From Ceratorhiza oryzae-sativae (lineage: Eukaryota > Basidiomycota > Agaricomycetes > Cantharellales > Ceratobasidiaceae): 64,000 bases of DNA. Positions 51,201-61,327 of this stretch are shown here, piece after piece (position 1 is the first letter of the stretch; every line of letters starts with the position of its first letter). The position numbers and the translations under genes were made by a program. The notes below the pieces were generated by a model that was not told where the DNA came from, made no database searches, and worked only from the letters and a program-made list of their open reading frames with translations. Where the stretch lies: contig JARWMV010000050.1 of the NCBI GenBank assembly GCA_030998015.1, positions 41,873 through 105,872 on the forward strand. The letters are read 5' to 3'.

Positions 51201-53798
51201 CTTTTGCAGAAACTTTGGATCATCAAAGTGCTAGGCTTGGCTGGGAGTCTTACAATTGTTGATTAATAGGGGTGAGAAGTTCGACATGGAGATTCTGAAG
51301 TGGACGGTCAGTTAGCCTGACCTCAATCGTAGTAACTTTTCTAACAGCCACATTGGCTTTGTTGGCAGAATTTCCTTCTAAATCAAAAAGACGCATGCTT
51401 CCACTGGGAGATTGTTGCAGCAAAAGAAAAGGAAGCCAATGATGGGCTGAAATCGGATTCCCTTGCCTGTCGAATTCCAGACAGTTGGGACGCAAGCAAT
51501 CTGGCAGATAAAATCTCGACGCGTATGAAGAAGGTCTCCGAGCTTCTTGACTATTGTTGGCAGGGGAATCCAAAGCCCCCGGTCTATCGGGAAGATGGAA
51601 CGCGGAACTTGGCCGCGGAGCAGCAACAGCCAGATCCTCGCCCTTTGACAAAACCACGCAAATTCCTGATCTATGTCGAGTACAAAGTACATCGTCATAT
51701 GCTGAAAAGGGTCCGTCCTTTGTCCAACATGTGACCGCAGAGCTTGGCTGACGCTTGATGAACACAATGCAGATGTTTGCCATTGAGCGCCGAGAGTTTG
51801 TGGAATACTGCGGCGAAATGACACCAGCAAAGCGTCAAGAGGCAGTTGACAGGTTCACCAACAACCCCACCTGCCGCATCATGCTGATCAGCAAGGTAGC
51901 GGGCGCTGGGCTCAATCTTACAGCTGCTAATGTGGTGATCTTCGTAGTGAGTTCCTGTGTGACGTGCACCATTCAGATACAGCCATGACACCACTGAGTA
52001 GAGCCCCGTGTGGTCTGGGCAAGAAAAGAAGCAGATCATTGGTCGGGCATGGCGATTTGGCCAGGCGGAGGAGGTTATAGTTCTGGATATACATGCACCC
52101 CGCGGTCCCGATCTAGCTCTTGCCGGCTATGCGGGGAGCAAATGTGCTATGTCGGCCGAGTTCCTAAGGTCCGAGCGCGAGCTGTATGAGGCACACCAAG
52201 TCTGGCTCTCAGCTCAACGTGATGCGGAGCAACAGGAGGACAAGGAGAATGAAGAGGACGAGAGTAGCGATTTGGAGGATGTACCACTGGCTGGTATTCG
52301 ACAGGCACAGAGGTCTCATGTCAAGCCCCGCAAGCGAAAAACAACTGATGTTGAGGTGGGCACTGACGCATCAACCAGTACACAGCCACAAGTGCAAGCT
52401 GAAGGGGCAGGCCAACCGAGCTTGAAACCCGTTAAAAGGCTGGCTCCCACTGCTTTGCAGACTTCCACCACCTCGGGTTCTCAGTCAGGGCTGCCAGGCA
52501 ATTCAAGTGGACATCCCACCACACGGCCAGCTCGCTCTGAACAAGCATTCTCGTATCCTCCTAGGAAGCGGTTGAAAGCATCAACGACAATGGAAATTCA
52601 AGCGCGGACGCAAATATCAACTATGGAAAATATCGTCCCGGCAGTCTCTGCCCAGGCCCCAGCGATGATGTCAATCCCAGGCCGTGCCTCGCCAGCGGTG
52701 ATACCTCCCAGTAGATCGACCCTTCCTCGATCATCGCCCGCACTGCTGCCTAGCTCTCCTGTTCTAGCCGCCTCATCCTCATCACCTCCATCTCCGTCGC
52801 CTTCACCCTCACCACCCGTGTCACCCCCTCATCATCCCGTGTCGTTACCGGCTGCCTCGATATGTTCCTCCAGTCTGGTGGGGGCCATCGTAGATCAGAC
52901 GGCTCCCACAGATGTGCATGGCTTCAGAGCAAAGAACCATATCCCGTTTGCTCCTCCGAATGCGCGCCATAAGCCAGGTGTGGCAACACCTTCGCAGTGT
53001 CATCAGCCTGTGGAAAACAAGTCCCCTGAGCTGTCTGGCTACCCTACTGCTCCAGCGCCGGGACATGTCACTTCTAGTCCAGAAATGTCGAACGGTGAAG
53101 TGTATACAAAGACTAAAGCACCGCGAAAGCATATCCCTATGGTCCCTGCCCACCTGCGGCCAAAACCAAAGCCAGCACCACTTCCACGGCCATCTGGTGG
53201 ACCCGGGGACTTGTCGGCTGATTTCTTCAACCTATCTCACCCAGGTATTCTTCCACCAAAGCCTACCACACTGGCGACCACATTAGTTGGCCATGGAACT
53301 GATGGGCCAGGGACCACAGATGATACAGGGACCGGTTCTCCCCCATTGCCAATAGGTGCTGCCAAAAATCTGCCAACCGTCTGCTCCCCTCTGCAATCAT
53401 CAGACAGCGGCCAAGTATGGGTTGAGAAAGTACAGATTCTAACTGCGTTACATAAAGGTTCATCTGAACCTGTCCGGGTCTCGGCAGTACTGAATGGTAT
53501 GTGCATCTGTATGAATTTAGCAATCCATGTTGTTGACTATGTGTTTCCACCAGGCCCTTCATCCAAGATCACAGCTCATCCAGCTAAAGGTGCTGGTGTG
53601 CCACCAGTACCAGCCGCTTCGCAGCAGCATAAGCGCTCAGGTTTTGCCAAGCGTGAAACCAAGAAAGCCAGCGTGAAGCCAACTGGTGATGCAAGGGATG
53701 CCAAGGCTAGTTCTCTGAACAAGCAGGATATGGAGTTGGAAAAGGCATCTGCTGGTCCAAGTGCAACTTCCCGGATCTCACGACCATCCATGTTTTGA
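48248..53798 (+). CDS. SNF2-family ATPase/helicase with long Pro/Ser-rich tail
   Basis: Two-lobed SNF2-type motor. Clear exons: 48248-48820, 48882-49149, 49202 to about 49980, then at least six more to 53798. Motif I LLCDDVGLGKTYQIIAAF; Ia-like FLVVVPRTLSSQW; II VAYDESHDLRN (DESH); III RVASTATPIFT; V KVAGAGLNLTAANVVIFV; VI QIIGRAWRFGQ. The N-terminal 400 residues are unrecognised. A helical insert rich in Glu/Arg (KKAREREWEERSSEL) lies between lobes. The last 550 residues are disordered, with Pro/Ser runs (SPSPPVSPPHHPVS) and basic patches (KPRKRKTT). Junctions near 49980-50055, 50265-50300, 51200-51370 and 51715-51770 are ambiguous, so a frameshift there cannot be excluded. Likely a chromatin remodeller or translocase; partners may be the neighbouring genes. 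Confidence 0.8.
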
Positions 53799-53876
53799 GA
53801 AAGCTATATGTCTCTATGCTGTGATCGTTGCTTTATCATATCAATTCTAGTAATCATAAAATCCAAAACATATCTT

Positions 53877-53893
53877 AAGCATGTGACGGAAAT
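53877..53893. repeat. short match to the hAT terminal repeat of 36.45 kb
   Basis: TTAAGCATGTGACGGAAA matches the terminal TAAGCATGTGACG of the element at 36450-39096 and then diverges. It may be a scar or end fragment; chance is possible at this length. Confidence 0.35.
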
Positions 53894-53975
53894 TTTGATG
53901 AAATTTGGAAATTGATAACAACAAACAAGAATGTGTTATATTGTACTGTGGATAAAGACTGATGTAGTGCACCCA

Positions 53976-54957
53976 CTATCGCTTGCGTTTCGGTGCAGGT
54001 GAATCAGGTGGTGCCGCCCTCTTTCCTTTAGCCTTCGAGATGCCCGCATCCTTTGCATCTATGCCAGAACGACCGGAGGCCTCACCCTGACCCTCCATGA
54101 CATCACCAACGACTTCCACAAGCTGTTTGCACATACCGGCATCCGGCGCAAGCACCCAATCCGATATCTGGCCAAGATTGTGCATAGGACGACCCGGCAA
54201 GGCATCCGCCCAGGGCCCCAGTCGACGCCAAGTTGGCCGGGACGGGTCAGACTCCAACGAGAGGCTGTTGGCCAGGAAGTTGAGCGGATCATCCGCTGAG
54301 AGAGTGGCATACTGCTCTCGGACAGTCCGGTCATATGGCCACTTGTCGGCCCAGCTTACCGGTCACCAATTTGGGCGGACGCCGGTACGTGACCACTCTT
54401 CGTACCAAGGTGCGTTGTAATTCTGAAGAGTGGCTTCCCAGGCCTCTTCGTAACCGTTGTGGCAAGTCGCCACCGCATACTCGGCTTGAGTGCTTGTCAA
54501 CCATAGGCAAGGCGCACTGGTAATGACGATCAGAAAAATGAAAGAGCTAAGATAGCGCAATCTAGCTTACCCCCCTCGGAAACGCGCATCACGCTGGAGT
54601 TCTATCTTGATGGTATCTGAAACCCTCACCCAGAACCAATCGATGTCGTCAGTGAACCAACAACATTAAGCATAGAGTCCATCAGGGTCGCGCAGAGCGG
54701 TGGTCTTGCCCACAAGGTTTAACCCACGGAACACACCGCTTTGGATCATCACCTCGGGAATGGGGGATCCTTTCAGCCGCCAACTCAAAATGCACCGAGC
54801 CGAGTACTCTAACTCGAGCTGTCCAGCGGTTAGACCGCAAAGGTGAACGTCATGGTTAAAAGCTCACACGATTGATTTTTGTCTTGAGTTTCATCCACCA
54901 GAGCCTCCCATTCAGGCGCCGGGTTTTTTCCGGAGACGGGTGCAGGAGAGTGAGACA
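53976..54957 (-). pseudogene. broken orphan gene, head-to-head with the next gene
   Basis: Starts at ATG 54957 (MSHSPAPVSGKNPAPEWEAL). An intron follows, then LELEYSARCILSWRLKG, LNLVGKTTALRDPDG, WFTDDIDWFWVRVSDTIKI, ATCHNGYEEAWEATLQNY, and after the intron near 54560-54515 WYEEWSRTGVRPNW. The frame then meets TGA (54365-54363) and continues unchanged through PVSWADKWPYDRTVREQY and WRRLGPWADALPGRPMHN to a basic end, PDSPAPKRKR. Another in-frame stop (TAA) follows DGLYA. Apart from these point stops the frame is coherent over 900 bp, so it is a recently lost gene or, less likely, mis-spliced here. Family unknown; W-rich like its neighbour. Confidence 0.6.
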
Positions 54958-55098
54958 TGGTGTGGGCGGACGGCAACTGGATGCAACGAGGCACGTGTCA
55001 GAAACACGGTCACATGATCTAGTGTTTATTTGCCTGGCCAACCTTCCTCTCTGCAACCACTAACCTTCAACTCACCACGCTCTCCAACTCTTCAATAA
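54958..55098. promoter_or_regulatory. bidirectional promoter region
   Basis: 141 bp between the two divergent starts (54957 minus, 55099 plus). Contains CCAACC and CAAC-type pyrimidine-rich tracts but no clear TATA box. A shared promoter is inferred from distance only. Confidence 0.4.
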
Positions 55099-57144
55099 AT
55101 GTCCGCCTCAACACGCGCACTGCCATTCGATATTGATGAGGTGTACGGACCGACCGAGGAGGCTCCCTTGAGGCGGGAGACACACCGGCTAGAGACTGAA
55201 GACAACCGGCGGGTGGGAAGCAAGGAGAGTAAGTGAAAACTCACCATAGTACACAACCCCAGTACATTAACAGAGTCTTCATCGCAGCTCGGGTTCGCTT
55301 TTTGACTGATTTCATATTCGTCAAAAAAGGCGAGTTCGTGTATCCTTACTACCAGTTGTGCACAGAATGGTTCTGGGAGGGGGTGGAGGTTTATGGCTTC
55401 ATGATGGCAGCGACGACCGGAGTGGAGCGTTGGTTTGTGTGGAGCCTGCACTGGTGGATGGACTGGCCTGGTCGGGATATGCAGCTGGTGCGAATCGATC
55501 GTGTGGTTGGGATCACAAAGGAAAGTGACCCACACTTTCGAAACGGGTGAGCATTAAGTTCTACATCCTGGGGACATTGGAAACTGACATGCTACACCAC
55601 AGCAATGAGCAGGTCCTTTGGTTGGAGACATCCCAGGGCTATTCATACGCCCTGATGGAGCCGGATGATCTCTATAGAGCGGGTTACATGGCGGTGCTCC
55701 TGAGCTGGCGGGACCTGGGACGGGGCGGCTTGGGGCCGTGTGGGCCGATCAACCTCGACATGCCGCCGCCCGACTGGTGGCACAAGAATGGCAAGGTGGC
55801 CGGGAAGAAGGCCTGGCAGATGTTGCAGAAGGCGTGGAAGAAGAAGAAGCAGGAGGAAAAAAGCGACGACGATGAGGCGGCCGGGTTGGAGCACGAGGAC
55901 CGCGCAGTAAGGGGAGGAAAACGGCGCCGGTCTCCAGCCTCCCCAGCACAAGCGAAGGCGAAAAGACGATCCTCTGGCAAGCATCATGGAATCGTCGCCT
56001 CTGCCGGAGAGGCCTCCTCAAGCGCGACCCTACACAGCAAGCCCGGAGGGTCGAACGAACCAGCTCGAGCCGACAAGGTGCCGCCCAAGAAGCGTCCACG
56101 CTACATCGATATCGACGAGGAGTACATCCCTCCGTCTGGTAGGGTCCCTCCGAGCCCCCCCTCTCCCTCTTCCTCACATGGTCAGTCGTCCCCTCGCCCA
56201 CCGTCTCCTCCGCCCATTGCTCGCTCGGCCGTCCCAGCACCCTTGCTCCCGCCACCACCTTCCGCCCGCCCGCCACAGCCAAGCCCTCCACCACTCTCAT
56301 GCCCTCTGCCACCGTCACCCCCCCTGCCACCGGCTACTCTCCCACAACTGTCCACTTCCCCAGGACCGGCGGCCCCCCCTGATAAATCCCACAATCCATC
56401 GATCCCCCCTCACCACTCCCCCGCCCCCCAACCTCGCCCCACCCCACAGCCGGCTCCCACGCCGGCGCTGGCTGGCCCGTCAGCCAAGACTGCTTCGTCG
56501 TTGGCCAAGGACCGGGCAGTCCGAGAGGCCGACCATGGGTACGAGCCAGGCCTGGCTACCCAGGGAGCGAACAAGTTGCCGCCACTTACTATGCCTGGGC
56601 CAGTGGCGGAGATAGGTGAGTCTCACTGCGCACTTATTGACTAACAAGAAGCTCACATACGGGGAGGTACAGAGTCCAAGGGTGGCGAGTGCCCTGACGC
56701 AGTGTCCAGCCAGGACTCGGATGTAGCCCAGGCGGTGGCAGGGATGTCCCTCGGTATGTATATGATCCCTCATTGGTGTGACCCCATTGATTGATAATGT
56801 ACGAAGTCGGGTCAGTGGTCCCATCCAGGCGCATGACGTCGCCGGGGCCCATTTCCCTGATCCCTCTGCAGGAGGTACCTCAGGTTGACGAGCCTGGTTC
56901 AGGCGCAAGCATGGCCGGCCTGCAGCCGTGCGCTCCAGGTGCTGAAGCGGGCTCCTCTGAGGACGCCGAGGGTGTGGTGGCAGCGAACGCCGCCAGTAGT
57001 CGACCTGGCCTGGCAACTTCCGCTCCGCAGCCACTTCGACATGTTGTAAAGGCAGTGACGAAGCGCAACTTGGTTGAGCCGGATGCCGACGATGAACGTT
57101 CGTCCAGGCGACACGTTCGTTTACCACATGTACCCCCAGCGTAA
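55099..57144 (+). CDS. orphan Trp-rich protein with Pro-rich tail
   Basis: Unrecognised. Exons 55099-55228, 55288-55546, 55603-56615, 56673-56753, 56816-57144; all five join in frame at GT-AG sites. After an acidic start, residues about 45-190 form a compact aromatic domain (FVYPYYQLCTEWFWEGVEVY, WFVWSLHWWMDWPG, LYRAGYMAVLLSWRDLGRG). A lysine-rich bipartite-NLS-like stretch follows (KAWKKKKQEEKS; GGKRRRSPASPAQAKAKRR), then about 130 residues dominated by Pro/Ser. The C-terminus has SSRRHVRLPHVPPA. Nuclear location is likely. The intact frame and absence of stops contrast with its broken divergent neighbour. Confidence 0.75.
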
Positions 57145-57629
57145 CATGATCTGTCTTCCGGCGCCGCTAGTCACTCATGCATTGAACTTTCATTGGCCCC
57201 GCCCCCAAAGTTGAATCCTGTATATCTGATATAGTTGTGTGCCTTGCAATAATCACATTTACTCATGTTCGTTGAGAATGCGATACACTTCCCGTTCAGT
57301 TCTCCAGTATTGCGTCACTAGCGTGCTGCAAATGACTCTCTGAAATCACGCCTCAATTGCTCCCCATCGACTAATTCTATCAATCCTAAGTTGACTGGCG
57401 CATAGCTGACGACATATGGAACAAGTGCAAAGACAGTTATATTCAAATTTCTTTCATTTGTTCAAAATATGCTCGCCATGAATATCCTGCAAATAGGCAA
57501 CACTTCTCAACAGAGCCGCATCCTTTGCAGGCTGGCTCTAACTTGTGGCACTCCGATCTCACGTGATATCGAACCCCACGCGCTTGCACGTGACATCACC
57601 TTTTTAATCCCGCCCACCTCAACACACAC
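57145..57629. other. intergenic, no gene supported
   Basis: 3' flank of the orphan gene and 5' flank of the zinc-finger gene. Nothing recognisable. Confidence 0.4.
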
Positions 57630-59151
57630 ATGATGGACTGCAGCACGACTTGTAAGCTCCCATCATCCGGCATTTGGGAACCATAGAATTCGACGACTCC
57701 TCAGCCCAAAGCCAGAACGCTGACCATGCAGGCAAGATTTCTGCCGACGACGGAACCGCTGAGGTAAGCGACCTTCATTGTTTCTCAGCCGCATCAACTG
57801 GTCATGCTGAACACCCTATACATTAGTACTGCTATATCTGCGAAGATGGTGGCTCCACCATCCATTGCACCATCTGCCAAAAGGCGTTCTGCTGTTTGAT
57901 GATCGGCAAGGCTTCAGAGAACGAAGAGAACCAGGCATGTGTGAGCGTCCCTGCTTCCATGGTGGACGAAATCAACATGGCGTTTCCCTGCCCGTCCTGC
58001 CTGACTTCCGCCCAGGCTCGATCTGTGCCGGTGAGTGTGTCGAAGTGTCTTACTTCGATGCATCTTGACCCACCCATACCACAGTACATGATTAATCGTG
58101 CAGCGCGAGCAACGCTGAGGCTTGCGTTGCCCTCCAGCGTTGCGCTGGTTATTTTGCACATAGATTCTCTGTTCTCGCAGGCATGGGCATTGATGGAGCA
58201 AACCCTGGGACTACTCAATGCCTTCCAGATCAATGTTGCTAGCTTCTGCAGCCTGCTGCACTGTGGCAGGACGGCATCAGACGAACAGGGGATGTTAGAC
58301 AAGTGAGCGAAGTTCAAAGTTTCACTAGGCCCATCAGCTGACCCGCGTCGTGACTTTAGGTTGGACAGCGATCTCGGCCGCCACCTATTGGTGATACTGG
58401 TAACAGAGAGTAATCCTGGTGGCAGATAGTGGACTGAGTCCACCACTGCAAAACGCTCAGCATCCCAGTTGAGAGAAACGGATCTTTTATCTTTTGTCGT
58501 CAATGGCACCCGATCGCTCTCGCGCGGGGCGCTGTCTGTCAGGTACTTCAGGATCACTTGTGGCTGGAACCTACCCGGCCCAGCAGTTGTGAGGGACTTA
58601 GCTAACTACTTAAACACATGCGTATGGAGCCATATGATCCACATCCCGGTACAAGTGTTAAACTATCACGTCCTAGAATGCGCGTGTCGTCTTTGGTCCT
58701 GCCGACTACATCTTCTGTTCTCCCGAGCGATTACATGGTAATGCTTCCGGAACTGTTCTTAAACATTTATTACTTCGGAAGCGACTTCCGGTCATCGCTC
58801 TACCGAGTCTGAGGTCGATCCGAGGAAGCGCGTTTGCACACTGGATTGCTCATGATGGATCGGGAGGCCTCAGGCTTGATGATTAGCGTGACAAAGATCT
58901 TTCACTCTCCGCTTTGCAAACGACCACTTGGTGTGGACCTGCCGATCGCGTCCACCATTTGCACGTGCAGGGATATCGACAATCACAAAGAGATGTGGTC
59001 CATTGTCGATAGGGCCTCTGTTGCAGGGGAGGCGCTTTTTGTGTTCAAGTCTACTTGTTGCGGCCTTAGGCTGCATGTCGCGATCTTCCCTGGCCACCGT
59101 CGTACGGTTGAGCGTGTCTCAGAACTATTCACCGAAGAAGATTTGGAATCC
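57630..59151 (+). pseudogene. PHD/RING-like zinc-cluster protein fused to the sirtuin-type C-terminal region, broken
   Basis: Exons: 57630-57651 (MMDCSTT), 57705-57763, 57827-58030, 58085 to about 58303, then from about 58358. The zinc cluster reads CYICEDGG, HCTICQKAFCC, NQACVSV and PCPSC, a C4HC3-like arrangement. Next come YMINRAARATLRLAL, VALVILHIDSLFSQAWALME and LLVILVTESNPGG. In-frame TAG at 58427-58429 interrupts what reads GGR(stop)WTESTT, then NGTRSLSRGALSVRYFRITC continues; TGA at 58810-58812 interrupts again. The end, GRSEEARLHTGLL, KRPLGVDLP, ICTC, TCCGLRLHV, aligns with the sirtuin gene's last exon. Both stops are single transitions from TGG or CGA, so the gene was lost recently. 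Confidence 0.65.
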
Positions 59152-59865
59152 TGAATCGGGTTTGTTCAAATTCAAAATGAGCACCATAGTCATGATGATC
59201 ACCTTTGTGAGTTCTTTTCTCAGGTGTCTTTGTCCAGAACTATTGACGACGGATCAATCAATAGCCGGCTGGCTCAAAAGGCCACAGCCTGAAAACGCGC
59301 GAAGCAGTTCCATGGACATTGGCAGGCAGATGGCTGCTAGCCCGCAGCAGGCATGGCGCCCAGGCGGGCCAACCTTCCACCTCCCATTCCGTTTAACCAA
59401 GCGTATAACCTGTATCCAGTCAGCCTCTTACCCAAAATATATCGTTGCTCATCTATTCCTGCTTGGTGCTAACATATTTCGTTTCATGAGAGGGATTAAC
59501 TCCCAGTACAGCATATGAACCTGATGAAGAAGACCATTCAGGGAAATTGACAGTAGTTCGCCTTTGCGCGTTTGACAACACCCCCAGTCTTGGATCATTT
59601 TTTGGATCATGCAAATGGTTTCACTATTCAGGGGGTTTGTAAGTTTGTAAGTTGGACACGTTAGAGGGTATGATCTAAACAAAACAAATGGGAATGACCA
59701 ATTTTAATTGCAACCAAGTTCATCTGTATTTCAGGCAAACCAAGGATTATGCATGTGAGATTGGCGGCTTTTACAACATAGAATAACAGTTGCTGATCCA
59801 AAGCTGTATTAAGGTCTAATCTTACTACACCAGAGCACATTAGGCCTCCATCATGCCATCATAAA
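59152..59865. other. intergenic, no gene supported
   Basis: Short frames only. Region 59155-59520 has an open plus frame with no recognised motif, possibly a 3' remnant of the zinc-cluster gene. Confidence 0.35.
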
Positions 59866-60060
59866 GATGTGATGTGAGAGCTTTGCCGGACATCGGCACC
59901 CACATGCGGGAACAGGTCGTTGCCTGGCCATTCCCGTCCCCGCCCCTGCCCCTGAATGCCGGAATGCCCATAATACGAAAATGCTGGCAGAATGCTGGCA
60001 TGGGGGGGGAGCAAGCATGCGAGAACGTGATAACGCAAATGTATATATGTATTGTAGCAT
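59866..60060. mobile_element. hAT-related miniature element or end fragment
   Basis: AAGATGTGATGTGAGAGCTT and the following TTGCCGGACATCGGCACC align with the left end of the hAT element at 36450 (AAGCATGTGACGTGGAAGAT, TTGCCAAAATTCGGCACC), about three quarters identical over 38 bp. The following 150 bp has the same CGGAATGC/ATGCCGG-type palindromic, GC-rich texture as that element's subterminal region. I could not fix the right end. Confidence 0.5.
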
Positions 60061-60420
60061 GTCGACCATGCATATGATTCATAGCAAAAAGTTGGGGCAT
60101 AAGTACAGCATTGGGAAGTATTTGCGGATTCAAACAACTATTGTACAAACAAACATAATATAATTCGCCTTCTGGAAACAGACAGGTATAGGCAGCATAC
60201 AATACCGTTAACTATCGACGAGGGAAAAAACACAATTCGGACATTGCCACATGTTGTGCACATAGATATCGTCCTCCCTCAGCCTCGCAAGCGGCCTACT
60301 CCCTCCCTCAATATCACCTTGTAGTGGAAGCCCTCGCGACAGTGGGCCAATTCCAATGTGTAATAGCTAGTAATCGAACGTCAGTTAACATAAACCACCA
60401 CGCAAGGCAACATCTACTTA
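60061..60420. other. no gene supported
   Basis: Continuation downstream of the kinase fragment on the minus strand. 60240-60365 could be an exon (LLHIGIGPLSRGLPLQGD) after a GT-AG intron, but it does not match casein kinase I. Confidence 0.35.
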
Positions 60421-60572
60421 CGAGACGCTCGGCGAGCAAATGAACAGTCTTGTGCTTGGCCTTGACCGACTCCAGCTTGATGGTGACCTCTTTGCCAGAG
60501 AGAAGGTTGGTACCTAGATAGGTATCGACGGACTGGGAAGTTGGGGAAGGATTGCACGGGCAGGTAGACTGG
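60421..60572 (-). pseudogene. casein kinase I exon fragment
   Basis: The minus strand reads DTYLGTNLLSGKEVTIKLES followed by VKAKHKTVHLLAERL and then GTAAGT. This matches the glycine-loop end and the beta-3 Lys region of casein kinase I, whose usual text is GDIYLGxNxxSGEEVAIKLE, SVKAKHPQLxYE. After KAKHK the sequence departs from the family and no further kinase motif (HRD, DFG) follows on this strand. The upstream glycine-rich start is not evident either. I take it as a duplicated or transduplicated exon rather than a working kinase. Confidence 0.65.
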
Positions 60573-61327
60573 CGTGTGGTGGATGGGTCGCGTCAGGCAC
60601 ACACGCCACAGTTAGCGAAGCGAGGCTACCCTTCTCACAGCATGTTCCCCCTATAGCGCTGGGAAACGCAAGCGCTCGACACAGGTAGTGAGAACTCACA
60701 AGACTGAGGGATGCTATAGCGTCATATGAACCGTTCACAGTCGCCTGTCTAGCCATTGCAGGCACAAGCGGGGGCCGTTTGGCCCAACTCGTAGTGTGCG
60801 CAGAAACCGAGACCCACACAGTAGGGAATGCGGTTAATCTAAAACTCGAACAGTAATCTCGGCTTTCGTAGGGATGAGGAAGATTGGAACTTACCGACCG
60901 GGGGCGCTGGGTGAGCCATAGGGGAAGTGCCGGAGCAAGCATGGAGTGTCACTGCAAAGGAACCCTATCCTTCACAGACGTCACATTCTGGGTGGCGGGA
61001 CAGCGTTTCGAATGATCCGGTGTTGCCATGGATTCCATTTCGTGGTCAGGGCTGAGATGTCCGGGGCCGGGCGCCGAGGCCTGCACGTGACAATCCGACA
61101 TGTTGACACCGGAAGCAAACACTCCGTATATCACGTGCCGGGGCTCGATTGTTTTTTCCTCCCCATCAGCTCGACCACCACGTCCCGAACGTCACGGCCC
61201 CGCCTCGACGACCCCCCCACGCAAACTCCAACTTAGGGTATGTGTGCACAAGTGGCTCTGCCCTCCGCGACAGGCTAACCACCAGTCGGGATCGCGCACT
61301 CCCTCTTCCTTGTCCCACCCGGCGGGC
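60573..61327. other. no gene supported
   Basis: Between the kinase fragment and the hairpin array. Several short frames on both strands but no family recognised. A first, degenerate hairpin unit (AGTGGCTCTGCCCTCC) lies at about 61250-61300. Confidence 0.4.

Noticed and set aside
55643..56615. Arg/Pro/His-rich reading frames on both strands
   Set aside because: Shadows of the Pro-rich tail of the gene at 55099-57144, produced by GC-rich codon bias.
39759..59151. a named giant transposon (KDZ, Helitron or Starship)
   Set aside because: No KDZ transposase, Rep/helicase of Helitron type or tyrosine recombinase is visible, and I could not find element ends; a mobile origin stays only a hypothesis.
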